Below are positions 1 to 9,207 of a stretch of 27,289 bases of DNA, piece after piece. The DNA is taken from positions 1-27,289 of the forward strand of contig JAHBMJ010001544.1 of assembly GCA_018398765.1 (NCBI GenBank), given 5' to 3'. A model generated the notes under the pieces. That model was not told the DNA's origin. It saw only the letters and a list, made by a program, of their open reading frames with translations, and did no database searches. Numbering within the stretch: position 1 is the stretch's first letter; each line of letters opens with the position of its first letter. This stretch comes from Chromera velia. Taxonomy: Eukaryota > Sar > Chromeraceae. The translations under genes and the position numbers were made by a program.

Positions 1-82
<82 letters not shown>

Positions 83-84
83 AC

Positions 85-119
<35 letters not shown>

Positions 120-121
120 AC

Positions 122-160
<39 letters not shown>

Positions 161-183
161 AGAGAGAGAGAGAGCGCGCGAAC

Positions 184-220
<37 letters not shown>

Positions 221-236
221 AGGGGGGAAAGAGAGA
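1..236. repeat. (GA)n microsatellite with interspersed GCGAACATA units
   Basis: Almost pure GA dinucleotide repeat, interrupted several times by GCGAACATA or shorter GCGA units at roughly 20-45 base spacing. It begins at the window edge, so its full length is unknown. The interruptions are near-identical, so the tract grew by duplication of a compound unit and not only by 2-base slippage. No coding potential. Confidence 0.97.
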
Positions 237-592
237 CCCCTTCTTTCTCTCCTTCCGTCCCGCGTCTTATGGATCTTTGTCTGCAAAATCAAGAGCAATG
301 AGATGATGGTCGTTGATTTTGAAACGGATGAACTCAACGCAGTGAACGTACTTTGAAGATTGCTACACAATAAATGAAACCAATGTTCAAACCATAGTAA
401 GCATTAAGGAGTCATTTGTTGATTAAATCTTTGCATTAATGTTTTTTAATTCAATGATATATATACTTGGACTTTAAGAGTTACCCGGACAGCGCAGAAA
501 CTTTAGGGTCCATGACCCCCTAAAGTTACCGTACTTTAGTAACTTTGACAGATGCCCTAAAGTTACTAAAGTATAGTAAAAAGGTCATGCTA
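237..592. other. AT-rich spacer with two nested hairpin motifs
   Basis: No gene seen. Two inverted repeats lie next to each other: AACTTTAGGG at 499-508 pairs with CCCTAAAGTT at 518-527, and 15-base perfect arms at 532-546 and 559-573 (TACTTTAGTAACTTT and its complement). Similar AGTTAC/GTAACT motifs recur on the far side of the transposon at about 4940-5060, so this may be an older repeat into which the transposon landed. Confidence 0.6.
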
Positions 593-970
593 CCGCGTGT
601 AACTTAATTAAACATTTTTAAAAAATTAGGCAAAATTTGAGGTGATTCTAGAAGCCAATCCAAGAATTACCATATCAATTTAAGTCCGTTCGGGGACAAA
701 AATTTTAGTGAAAGCCTAAGTATGATTCTAACGCTTCTGAGTCTGGAATGAAAAAAAAATCAAAGTCACTTTTTGAAACTATAAAAGTCACGTTTTTTCC
801 CAAAATTATTTTTATTATTACACAATATTAACAAAGCAGAACCCACTGCAATACCTTTCAAATAAGTGTATATATGGTGAGTGAGCGATGACTGAAATAT
901 TAGCTAGGGGGTCCGCTTAGCTCAAACAAATGTTAGGCAGTCAACAGGGGAGGAATTAAGTTACATACGG
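593..970 (+). repeat. Left 378-bp terminal direct repeat
   Basis: Matches 4113-4490 over 378 bases with 5 differences, all transitions, and no indels. In each case this copy has the A or T and the other copy the G or C. The ends are inverted repeats of each other (TGTAACTTAATT and AATTAAGTTACA, inside CCG...CGG), so the repeat alone looks like a MITE. The left flank is TA and the right flank AT. Confidence 0.93.
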
Positions 971-1110
971 ATCGCTGACAAAAGCGGTCTATTTTTGTGT
1001 ATTGCGTATGTGTTGCGCGCGTTGCGCGAACTATTGTTCTGCCACCGTTTTTGTTTGCGGTCTATTTATTGCATGCATGTCCTTTTGACTTTGCTTTCTG
1101 TTTTGTTTGA

Positions 1111-2139
1111 ATGGACATACTTGCTTTGTCATTCCTATACAGTGTCATCTGTGGATCGAAGATGGACCTTCTACTTCTCGCGCAAGTTTATCAAGTAAAT
1201 TATTTAACTTTTCATGACAGCGATCGAGACTACATTGGCTATTCTGAAAATGACACACAGGAGACCCAAGAGCCTGCAGAAGTGCGTCTTCAAGAACACT
1301 CTGAGGGGCGACATCAAAATAGTAAGGCCGCTGCCTGGTGTAAACCAGGAAGGCCAGAATCTTTCAAATTGGTGAAAAAGATCTGGGTTCCTCGCGGCCC
1401 TGAAGGTCGATATCGTGAGCTTGTTGAGACCGTCGTTGAAGTTGTCTCTCTTGGATTTGTTCGTGTGAGGGGCTCTTTCCTTCTCTTGCCTTCTCTTTCT
1501 TCAGAGAGAGTTACTGAGTTTTTCGAACTCATTTCTCTCTGGAAGGCAGATAGACTCACAGTAGATGGCTTCACTTCTTTTTGTGCGTTGGTTGAAAGTC
1601 AGAAAGAGACGTTCTTTTTTTCCCACGCACATCTGCACAACTTGTGCTTCGCTTGTGGATGCACTGGTCACTTCGCCAATCAGTACAAGAGGCAGAGGGG
1701 GGAGTCATCTATCTTGCGAGTGGCTCGAACACGTCTTTCGTACGACTGGACGGGTCAACGAATCTACCATCATCAACAACAGCAGTATTGGTTCTTTCCC
1801 ACTTTCGACGGGGTCCCTCAGCTGAGCTTCAAGTACGATCTACGCGCAGACGGAACTTTTGTCTTCCGGATTCTTTTCAACAGGAGGGAAATTCAGGAAC
1901 AGACAAAGGAATTCGAGGCGGAGACTGTGGAAGGTCTATCACAGAAAAGAAGCGGTTTCATTTCTTTCTTTTGAAACTCGTTTTGTCTGCATCTGTTTGT
2001 TTCTTCTCTTTTTTTCTATGCAGGGGCATCGCTTATTGCGTTGGAGCTTGCCCATCGATATCTCAAGTTGATTGGTCTTCTTCCACCTGTGACCCTGCCT
2101 GAAAAGCGGGCTCCTGGGAGAAAAAGAAGTCGGGAGTAA
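1111..2139 (+). CDS. Companion protein of the transposon, zinc-knuckle-like, spliced
   Basis: I do not recognise the family. The frame from ATG 1111 (ATG 1162 is an alternative start) is open to 1974. A splice from 1933 (GAAG|GTCTAT) to 2024 (pyrimidine-rich tract, TATGCAG|GGGC) keeps the frame and gives ...TVEGASLIALELAHRYLK..., ending in a basic tail RAPGRKRSRE and TAA at 2137-2139, about 313 residues in all. Near residue 180 is CFACGCTGHFANQY, which fits a CX2CX4HX4C zinc knuckle except that the last Cys is Tyr (TAC, one base from TGC). A glutamine run follows. Inference: a nucleic-acid-binding partner of the transposase, with the basic tail as a possible nuclear signal. The terminal exon recurs at 2371-2486 through the tandem duplication, so either copy could be used. 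The stop codon lies 9 bases before the first transposase ATG (2149). Confidence 0.6.
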
Positions 2140-2704
2140 GCAAGCATAATGCCGGGCAACCAGAGAGGAAGGAACAGAGGGGGGGGTGGCAGGAAGGGGA
2201 GAGGTAGGCCAAAAAAGGGAAGAGGACGGAAGCCCCGCTACACGGCAAAGCAAGAGAAGATGGCGATAGGGGTCTTAAAAAGGATCCGGGAGGATCCTCG
2301 CATTCCTCTTTCCCTGATGAACTGGAGGGGAGCCCTTATGGGGGCTCGGTATAAAGGTTTTTCTGTGCAGGGGCATCGCTTATTGCGTTGGAGCTTGCCC
2401 ATCGATATCTCAGGTTGATTGGTCTTCTTCCACCTGTGACCCTGCCTGAAAAGCGGGCTTCTGGGAGAAAAAGAAGTCGGGAGTAAGCAAGCACAATGCC
2501 GGGCAACCAGAGAGGAAGGAACAGAGGGGGGGGCGGCAGGAGGGGGAGAGGTAGGCCAAAAAAGGGAAGAGGACGGAAGCCCCGCTACACGGCAAGGCAA
2601 GAGAAGATGGCGATAAGGGTTTTAAAAAGGATCCGGGAGGATCCTCGCATTCCTCTTTCCCTGATGAACTGGAGGGGAGCCCTTATGGGGGCTCGGTATA
2701 AAGG
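2011..2704 (+). repeat. 347-bp exact tandem duplication (2011-2357 and 2358-2704)
   Basis: Two head-to-tail copies with a constant 347-base offset and only about 9 substitutions. Each copy includes the pyrimidine tract and 3' splice site, the last exon of the companion gene, its stop codon, and the first part of the transposase starting at ATG 2149 or 2496. The repeat ends inside transposase exon 1 just after the codons for ARYKG. The intact exon therefore belongs to the second copy. Confidence 0.95.
2149..2418 (+). pseudogene. Truncated duplicate of the transposase N-terminus
   Basis: The first tandem copy encodes the same N-terminus as the transposase at 2496 (MPGNQRGRNRGGGG..., then a GRGRPKKGRGRKPRYTAKQ stretch and a helical segment ending ARYKG). 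It then runs into the intron sequence of the second copy and stops at TGA 2416-2418. It is a duplication by-product and not an independent gene. If expressed, it would give a basic DNA-binding fragment of about 89 residues without a catalytic core. Confidence 0.7.
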
Positions 2705-2884
2705 CCTTCACCCCCTTCCTGTTTCAAAGGTCAGTTTCTTCTTTGTTGGTTCTTTCAATCAGCTAGTTTCTCTCTCTCTCTCTCTCTCGTGCACGCGCGC
2801 TTTCCCTCTTTCTCTCTCTCTCTCTCTATGTGTGTGTGTGTGTATATGTGTGTATGTATGTGTATGTATGTGTATGTGTATGTA

Positions 2885-2959
<75 letters not shown>

Positions 2960-3859
2960 CAGTGTGAGAAGCGGCAAACGCAAACAACTTAGTGACATAT
3001 GTTTGCCTACTTTCTTTGTGTTGCATTGCTTTTCGTTCCCCTCCTGCGTTTTTCTGTCTCTACTCTTTTGATCAAAGTGGTGGTAGTATTGATGGCGGGT
3101 AGGTGGTGCTAAGTCGTGGGTTCTGGGAATGATTGTGAGATGAAGGTAGAGATGCAGACTTTTCTCTAGCCCTATGTCTGCTTGTCTGACTCTCTCTTTC
3201 TTCTTTCTCTCGTTTCTCTCTCTTTTCTCTTTCTTTTTGTCTAATGGCAGCCTTTTTGGAGTCGTTTGGCCGGTCGGCATGGCCTGAATTTTTTTAAACT
3301 TGTGAGGGGGGCGCAGTACGATACAGAGGAACAGACGAGGAGATTCAAGGAGGCAAAGAAGTTTCGGAGAAGGGCGAAGCACATCTGGAAGCGACGTGTT
3401 TTTTCTGATCCGCATGAGCGAAGGAATTGGGAAGGGAGCACTAGCATTCAGATTGCAGCAGTCATGGGAAGAGGGAGGGTGAGTGCACTGGGGTCCTTGC
3501 CCCAGAATTACACAGCAGTCGATGTCGAGAAGTATGTGAAGAAAGTATTGAAGCCCGCCTTGAAGGGATTAGGTGTTAGCAAAGACGACTTCTTGCACAC
3601 TGACATGGATCGCAAATTTTTTGCACAGCCCGCCAAATTAGCTTTTCTGTCCTTGCCTTGCAGATGAGCCCCTGTTGCAGCCCGTTTGCAAGATACAATG
3701 ACTTGGGATTTCTCAGGATGGGCAGAGGTAAACCGTCGTATGGTTGCAGAGGAGTCAGGCTGGTCGTACAGTCGCTTTCGAAAGACTGAGGGGGCAAGAG
3801 CATGGGAGCAGCGACTGAAGCGAACGGTCACATCTCTTGACAAAGAGTATATAGAGTGA
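2496..3859 (+). pseudogene. Tc1/mariner-superfamily transposase, two exons, one in-frame TGA
   Basis: Exon 1 is 2496-2729 (donor CAAAG|GTCAGT) and exon 2 is 3251-3859 (acceptor ATGGCAG|CCTTTT). They join in phase 0 as ...PLPVSK/PFWSRLAGRHG.... The N-terminus is Gly/Arg/Lys-rich, followed by a helix-turn-helix-like stretch (GRKPRYTARQEKMAIRVLKR). Exon 2 holds FSD, which sits where the first catalytic Asp is expected, then HTDMD for the second. After TGA 3665-3667 the same frame continues with LQDTMTWDFSGWAEVNRRM, which fits the family's PDLNxLDYxxWxEVxRRM pattern and places the third Asp, about 30 residues after the second. The true end is TGA 3857-3859. The enzyme would cut and rejoin the element's inverted ends at TA targets in the nucleus. 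The alignment is from memory of the family pattern. The stop makes this copy probably inactive unless it is read through or is a sequencing error. Confidence 0.78.
2769..2958 (+). repeat. Compound (TC)n / (TG)n microsatellite in the transposase intron
   Basis: TC runs (2769-2788 and 2807-2828) are followed by about 130 bases of TG with TATG interruptions, all inside the intron 2730-3250. A second pyrimidine-rich stretch (3190-3240) lies nearer the 3' splice site. A comparable compound repeat sits in the second intron of the host gene at 12372. Confidence 0.95.
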
Positions 3860-4017
3860 ACTTGCGGAGACGTATATCGTCGCTTTGATGAGATTTAGAG
3901 ACTGAAAGGAAAGAGGCCGAGGGACTAACTTTTTTTATGTAAATAGCCCTGACTGACTTTCACTTTTTTTATTCTAGCTATCCTATAACATGCAATAGAT
4001 AACTGAAACATTAAACA

Positions 4018-4023
4018 AATAAA
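4018..4023 (+). promoter_or_regulatory. Possible polyadenylation signal of the transposase transcript
   Basis: AATAAA in an AT-rich stretch about 160 bases after the transposase end codon and before the right terminal repeat. The position is sensible, but the motif is short and common in AT-rich DNA. Confidence 0.3.
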
Positions 4024-4112
4024 AGTGTGATAGCTCACATTTATGTCTAGTTGATAGCTAAGCTTGGGTCAACTTGTATCTAGAATAAAAATGTTTTTCC
4101 CAAAAATGCAAT

Positions 4113-4490
4113 CCGCGTGTAACTTAATTAAACATTTTTAAAAAATTAGGCAAAATTTGAGGTGATTCTAGAAGCCAATCCAAGAATTACCACATCAATT
4201 TAAGTCCGTTCGGGGACAAAAATTTTAGTGAAAGCCTAAGTGTGATTCTAACGCTTCTGAGTCTGGAATGAAAAAAAAATCAAAGTCACTTTTTGAAACT
4301 ATAAAAGTCACGTTTTTTCCCAAAATTGTTTTTATTATTACACAATATTAACAAAGCAGAACCCACTGCAATACCTTTCAAGTAAGTGTATATATGGTGA
4401 GTGAGCGATGACTGAAATATTAGCTAGGGGGTCCGCTTAGCTCAAACAAATGCTAGGCAGTCAACAGGGGAGGAATTAAGTTACATACGG
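4113..4490 (+). repeat. Right 378-bp terminal direct repeat
   Basis: Second copy of the 593-970 repeat in the same orientation, bounded by CCGCGTGTAAC at its left and GTTACATACGG at its right. The right flank is TA and the left flank AT, a mirror of the other copy. Confidence 0.93.
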
Positions 4491-5099
4491 TATCATAGTG
4501 GAACTAGTATTTACATAGTTTTTTTAACTAGAGTGACACTGTTTTAAAATGTTTTCTCTGCTTCAAACATGCGGCAAAATGATTTAAAGCCATCGCTTCA
4601 GTCAAAAATTGGGACCAACTGTGATGTTTAACTGTCATAGACAGACAGATCGACAGAGTCTAACAGCTAGACAGACAGATAGATACACTCTTCTTCTTCT
4701 TCTCCCTTCTTTTCTTAGTCATGATCTTTATTTTGAATCACTGCATCAATATTAAGAGAGTGTTTTATAGTGTCTTGTACGCTGTTTTGTGGTTACTACA
4801 GGCTTGAGCTCGGTACAGACTTTCACCTGCAGAGAAAAAGATGGGAAGACAGGAAGTATAACAGTTATTAACCATGCGGGGACGTATGGAAACGGCCGCG
4901 AAAAATCTCAAAAAGTCTTTGAACATGGTCTAAAAAAGAGCTAAATTACGGTAACTTGACCCTTTTAACAGGCTTAAAAAGGTCATTAGTAACCAGCAAA
5001 AAGTTACGTAATTCTAGTAACCCAACTTTTTTGTAAAAGTCCTTTAGTAACTCTTAAGATCCAAATGTAATGATATAACAAGTTATAAAATTTGTTAAT
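4491..5099. other. AT-rich spacer between the two transposons, no gene
   Basis: No ORF or RNA gene is supported. It contains a short CAGACAGATAGA-type irregular repeat (about 4638-4686), a CTT run (4688-4702), and at about 4940-5060 several GTAACT/AGTTAC motifs with AAAAAGGTCAT, resembling the sequence just left of the first transposon (530-590). Confidence 0.6.
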
Positions 5100-5104
5100 A
5101 AATT
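5100..5104. repeat. AAATT target-site duplication, low-coordinate side
   Basis: AAATT directly precedes the LTR at 5105, and the same five bases follow the other LTR at 11353-11357. Five bases is a usual length for Ty1/copia integration. Confidence 0.85.
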
Positions 5105-5399
5105 AGAATAAACTAAGTAGCTCAGTAATGGGCAGAGATCATGATCAAAAGAAGTGTCAGTCCTCAGTTAATCACACAGAACAGATGAATCAAATGAATC
5201 CTGTGAAAAACTCAATCGCATGGAAAATAAATCGCTCGAAATGCGCACATGCATGGATCAACCCGCGCGATTATTCGACCCGCGGTGAATAATCGTCCCG
5301 CGCACAAGATGCGCACAAGAGGCCCCAGTCCGGCCTAAAGTGCGGCGCGGCGCGGCGGCAGTACCCCGCGGCACGGCGGTAGTACCCCGATCTTCAACT
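5105..5399 (-). repeat. 3' LTR of the copia element (295 bp)
   Basis: Matches 11072-11352 almost throughout. The main difference is a GC-rich stretch near 5329-5360, where this copy has about 14 more bases (GGCGCGGCGCGGC type). Near the LTR start on the minus strand a unit of about 21 bases containing GGCGGYAGTACCCCG is present twice. Confidence 0.92.
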
Positions 5400-5411
5400 C
5401 CCCCCCTCTGG
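5400..5411 (-). other. Polypurine tract of the copia element
   Basis: On the minus strand the sequence directly before the 3' LTR reads CCAGAGGGGGGG, a purine run in the place where plus-strand DNA synthesis is primed in LTR retrotransposons. The location next to the LTR edge, more than the composition, supports the call. Confidence 0.75.
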
Positions 5412-5484
5412 TGACTCATCAAAGAGGAGTCGACAGACTAAAGAACAGCCATATGCTCTAACTAACTGATCTAACTACGAAGGC

Positions 5485-7839
5485 TCAACGGGGTTGTCCA
5501 TTCACCACAAAATCCTTTGGCCATGTCACATCAAGCTTTTTCCATTTTGTCAAACCGTCAGCAAGCTGCTCACTCTCTCCAGACACATGCTTGGTTGCGA
5601 CGTTCATTCCATTTAATTCTTGAATGCACCACTTCAAAATTCCAGTGAGACCTTGCTCTTTCTTACTCACACCTGCTTCTGTCTGTCCAAGAGAAGTTGC
5701 ACTGTCTGAAAACAAACGAATACGTAGAGAGGAAAGAAGAATCCGAAGAGAACGTACAAGCATCGGAAGTCTCTTCAGACCAGCACGGATCGCAAGAAGC
5801 TCTCCAACCGGAGCTGACAAGACCAGGCGCTTTTCCTTATGTATAGCCCAATCCAAAATGTTCAACCAACACCGCAAAGACTAAGACCGATCAGCGACTT
5901 GAATGATTACAGCAGAACGAGCGGAGCATATCTTTCCTCTGAAGCCACTGTCCATAAACACCCGCAATTCAGGGTCGTACACGGCAACAAAGATGAGTTC
6001 TTTCGGAGACGCTGCGTGCATGCGAATCAGCGTGATAATGACAGCAAGGTGACGCTCAGTCGGAATCTTACTGAAAGAGGCCAACTCACTAGCAGCAAAA
6101 GCAAGATCAAAACGCAGTCTGGCAAGCCAGGCAAGATGACTAATCCATTTCAGATACTCCCCCTCCAACGACATGTCAATCTCATCAGGCTCAGAAGGAG
6201 AGAAATCACTGTCTACCACTACCCCGCTTGGCTTGCCCCTTGGAAGAGAAGAGAGAGAGACATAACCATTCATTCCCTGAGAGACTCGATTGTCAGAACG
6301 TCTGACATCAAATCCCACCTGTTTTTGAGGTGTGTCCTTCAACAACTGTGCTTCATCCATTTTGATTGGCCCTTTTCCTGCAATTTGTCTGAGAGTAGCG
6401 AGAGGGTCAGGTGAAGCAAGCGCAATATCATCGACGTGCTTCGAAAGAAGACCATCGCATGGCACGTGCTTCACTTTTGTGATGGATGAATCATCAGCAG
6501 TTGCAGGATGAGGCAGAGAATGAGAAGGTCAAATAAGAGCAAAAGTGCTTTCCATCAATTCCCCCCAACCCAGTCGAATCAGAACACGGCAAAAGAAACG
6601 AGCAAAAATCAGAGGGGCGTCTTTCAAACCGTAGGCAGCTGCCTGCAGGAGGTACACAGCACCTGCCTTCAGTCCCAAACGAAGAGCAGCAGGAGGCAAC
6701 CATACAGGCATCCTGATACCGATCCGTCCGACGCTGGATAGAAGGCGAGCTTAGAAGAACGCACAAGTGATGTCTACAAAAGCAATCTGCCAGCCCATTG
6801 TTAAAGCAAAAACAAAAAGAATACGAATTAAAAAAACGGCTGGTGTCCCTGCGTAAGTTTTGACTGTCCAGCGATCAAAAAACTTGTTGCCAGCCAGGCA
6901 GAGACGAGCTTTTGCTTTTCGTGTAGCTCCTTTCATGAACTTCCATATCATCACCCAAATCAGCGGAATGATTGTCAAGAGATTGTATGCGTGACTGTCT
7001 TTCTTTACTTCTTTTCCATATGCAGAAAATCGTTCCCACTTCCCGATCTCCCTGTCCCCCGCTTCGTTGAATTTTCCTTCACGCACCTCCCCTATAGTTG
7101 CATTAATATGTGTTTTGCCTGTCTCCTCAGGACCATCTCTTTCAAGACAAGCAATCTTTTTATCGACTGTCTGCTTTGCTTTTACAGCTGTCTCAAGAGA
7201 GTGACCAAAGCAAGGAAAAGAGATGAGACGAGCAGAACACACGCTTTCTTCATCACAGGAGAAAAAGTCATGTTGACGTCGGCGGCGAGGAGAAGACAAA
7301 GAAGAAGAAAAAGAAGAAGAGGAAGAGGAAAAAGAGGAAGAAGAAACAGAAGAAAGAGAAGAGAGAGAAGGTTCCACTCCTTGTGCTTCGGTAGGTCCTT
7401 CCTCGTCTGACTCATCAGGACCGAAGAGATCCATGAAGAGAGAGGCAAGGTTGGATTCTTCTACAACCTCAGCCGGCTGACCAGCAGGAGCTGCAGGAGG
7501 ATCTATCATTTAAATGACAGCCTGAGGAATCTTTTCTTTGTTTCCCTCCTTCTCCAAATCAAAAAGATTCGTCAATCGATCAGAATGCACTTTCTGCGAG
7601 TTCTGTGCATCTGGTAGTCCCAACTGGTATCCTGTGACCTCCCCCCCCGAATGACGAATGAGGGACATAGACACAAAGCCAGCAGGTGTGCAAGAAAAAC
7701 AACGAACAAGATGAAGCACACCATTTACTGAGACCAGTGCACAGGAATGAGAAGAGTTAGAAGAAGAAAGAAAAGGAACAACAGGTGGATCCCCCCCCCG
7801 TAATGCACCCCCCCCCAATGCAGCCCTCCCACTCTGCAT
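5485..7839 (-). pseudogene. pol: copia pol, reverse transcriptase and RNase H part, four nonsense codons
   Basis: One reading frame of about 785 codons runs the whole length without a frameshift and is broken only by stops at 7510-7512, 6751-6753, 6529-6531 and 5881-5883. In order it shows an acidic, Ser-rich linker (about 7270-7500), RT motif FVDITCAFF (6754-6780, the first catalytic Asp), AAAYGLKDAP (about 6620-6650), HVDD at 6427-6438 where copia RTs have YVDD, a DLAFAASELASF segment, and RNase H with SDSAT and a C-terminal ADGLTK. The final stop is 5485-5487. It would copy element RNA into DNA in virus-like particles. HVDD differs from YVDD by one transition (TAC to CAC). Each nonsense codon is one transition from a sense codon. 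Confidence 0.87.
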
Positions 7840-9007
7840 GTGCTACTTGAGTCCCCTCAACTTCAGGAAACTCATGAACGACTGTCTCGGAAGGACCTTG
7901 AATAGACGGATACATAGAGCCGCGCATGCGTGAGACAACAAACAACCACAGCCCTGACTGCGTAAACACACCAGGACTTGCACGCTTAATATCTTTGGTG
8001 TTCGTCTTGACGGCACTCAACCAATGAAAGCGAACGGTGCACCACTCAAACACAACAGACTCAGAACGAGAAACAGCAAAAGCAAAAATACCAAAACGAC
8101 CGTGAGGACGGATGGACTTGACTCGTTCAGTGGGAGAAAACACGACAGGGTCACCGTGCATGAGAGTAATGTCTGGCACTTTACCCATTGAGAGGCGCAA
8201 AGGAGACGCCTTCCGGTAGGTAGCAGTGTAGTTATATGCCTATTCAACACAAAGGCAGAGAAGAGGAACAAAACGCAAAGGAAGACCCCAAGTTGCAACA
8301 AGAGAAGCCATACCAGAACGCAAAACTGTCCACCACTTCTCCATTGGACTGCGAGAAGAGTGAGAAGCAAACGGACAAACGACCGTGCCCACGCGATCAA
8401 GAACCGCACGGACATCTCCCTCAACAATGCCCTTTTCATTATCACAGCGAAGAAGCTTGAAGGCACCGTGAGTGAGATTCCACTCATTCACGAAGGGAAG
8501 CAAGTCCTTGCCTGCCCGAGAAGGAGACGGACGGCACTGCACGACCCCCGAACGGAGATCGACAAGAGCAAAGAAAATTAACCTGCCATATGGAGTTGAA
8601 CCATATACAGGGTCCAAATCTGAGAGAAATATCAGATCCGTCCATCCTTCTTCTAAAAAGGAACAAGGAAAGGAAGACTTGGGATCGGAAGGATCACGAG
8701 AGCGGAAAGACTTGTTTACAGCATGAACTCGATCATATGAGACGCACCAGGGAAGAACAGAAAGAAGCTTTCTTTTTGGAATAGAAAGAAACTGAGTGTT
8801 GCCCTGCTCCTTCCATATGTCGATCAAACGAGAAAGAGAGGGTTGGATGTGTCTGTAATGCTGCATGAGGATAGAGTTTCGTACAGACACAGGCACACGA
8901 GTTACGTCAAGTAGAAACAGACCAGAGGTGTCCGGGTCTTGACGTGTGTGCGCAGCAACAGCACGATCGATGCGAGAAGGGACCTGTATGAATGTGAGAA
9001 GAGAGAG
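7757..9007 (-). pseudogene. pol: copia pol, integrase part, one nonsense codon
   Basis: One frame with a single TAG at 8240-8242. It begins near 9007 with VPSRIDRAVAAHTRQD and LFLLDV. The zinc-binding part has HYRHIQ and a WCVSYD in which a second Cys is probably lost. The core has FLSDLDPVYGSTPYG (first Asp), LLRCDNEKG (second Asp) and SPMEKWW (Glu), with about 33 residues between the last two, close to the DD35E spacing, so the triad is intact. After the TAG come AYNYTATYRKASP and MHGDPVVF, the usual C-terminal part. It would insert the cDNA into host DNA. The frame then shifts to that of the RT part somewhere in 7757-7839, where two long C runs lie (about 7791-7799 and 7807-7815). Confidence 0.83.
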
Positions 9008-9207
9008 TCAAAAAGAACAAAGTGAATGCAGTGGTAATTCTATTCAGACGAGGTCCTGCCTTTCTCTATTCACTCCAGCCCTTAAATGTATTCACCCCAC
9101 TACCCATTGCTGGCTCCGTTGTGGTTCAAAGGGTATTCACAAATCGGCTGACTTGGCATTCAGAGAAAGCACAGAAGTTACGGCACTCGAAGTTCCCTCA
9201 GTTCTAT

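Larger units (their letters stand above)
593..4490 (+). mobile_element. Tc1/mariner-type DNA transposon with 378-bp direct terminal repeats
   Basis: The unit starts CCGCGTGTAACTTAATT and ends AATTAAGTTACATACGG, which are inverted repeats over 17 bases with 2 mismatches. It is flanked by TA on both sides (591-592 and 4491-4492), the target duplication of the Tc1/mariner superfamily. Inside it carries a DDE/D transposase of that superfamily plus a second spliced gene. Oddly, both ends consist of the same 378-bp sequence in direct orientation, and each copy is itself bounded by both inverted ends. The inner borders are flanked by AT, not TA, which suggests that the outer pair defined the insertion. 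An AATAAA at 4018-4023 could end the transposase transcript. An LTR element is less likely: no primer-binding site or polypurine tract is seen, and the enzyme is not a reverse transcriptase. Confidence 0.8.

Noticed and set aside
905-945. tRNA-like start TCCGCTTAGCTCAAAC in the repeats (also near 17290)
   Set aside because: Resembles a tRNA A box, but no B box or foldable cloverleaf follows.
2759-3415. 218-codon minus-strand ORF
   Set aside because: Mostly translation of the TG/TC microsatellite (His-Thr repeats) antisense to the transposase.
593-4490. Reading the 378-bp repeats as LTRs of a retrotransposon (they contain TGTAAC...GTTACA)
   Set aside because: The enzyme inside is a DDE/D transposase of Tc1/mariner type, the inverted ends extend outward to CCG...CGG, the flank is TA, and no polypurine tract or primer site is seen.
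6991-7410. 139-codon plus-strand ORF with Arg-rich tail
   Set aside because: Antisense to the Ser-rich linker of copia pol.
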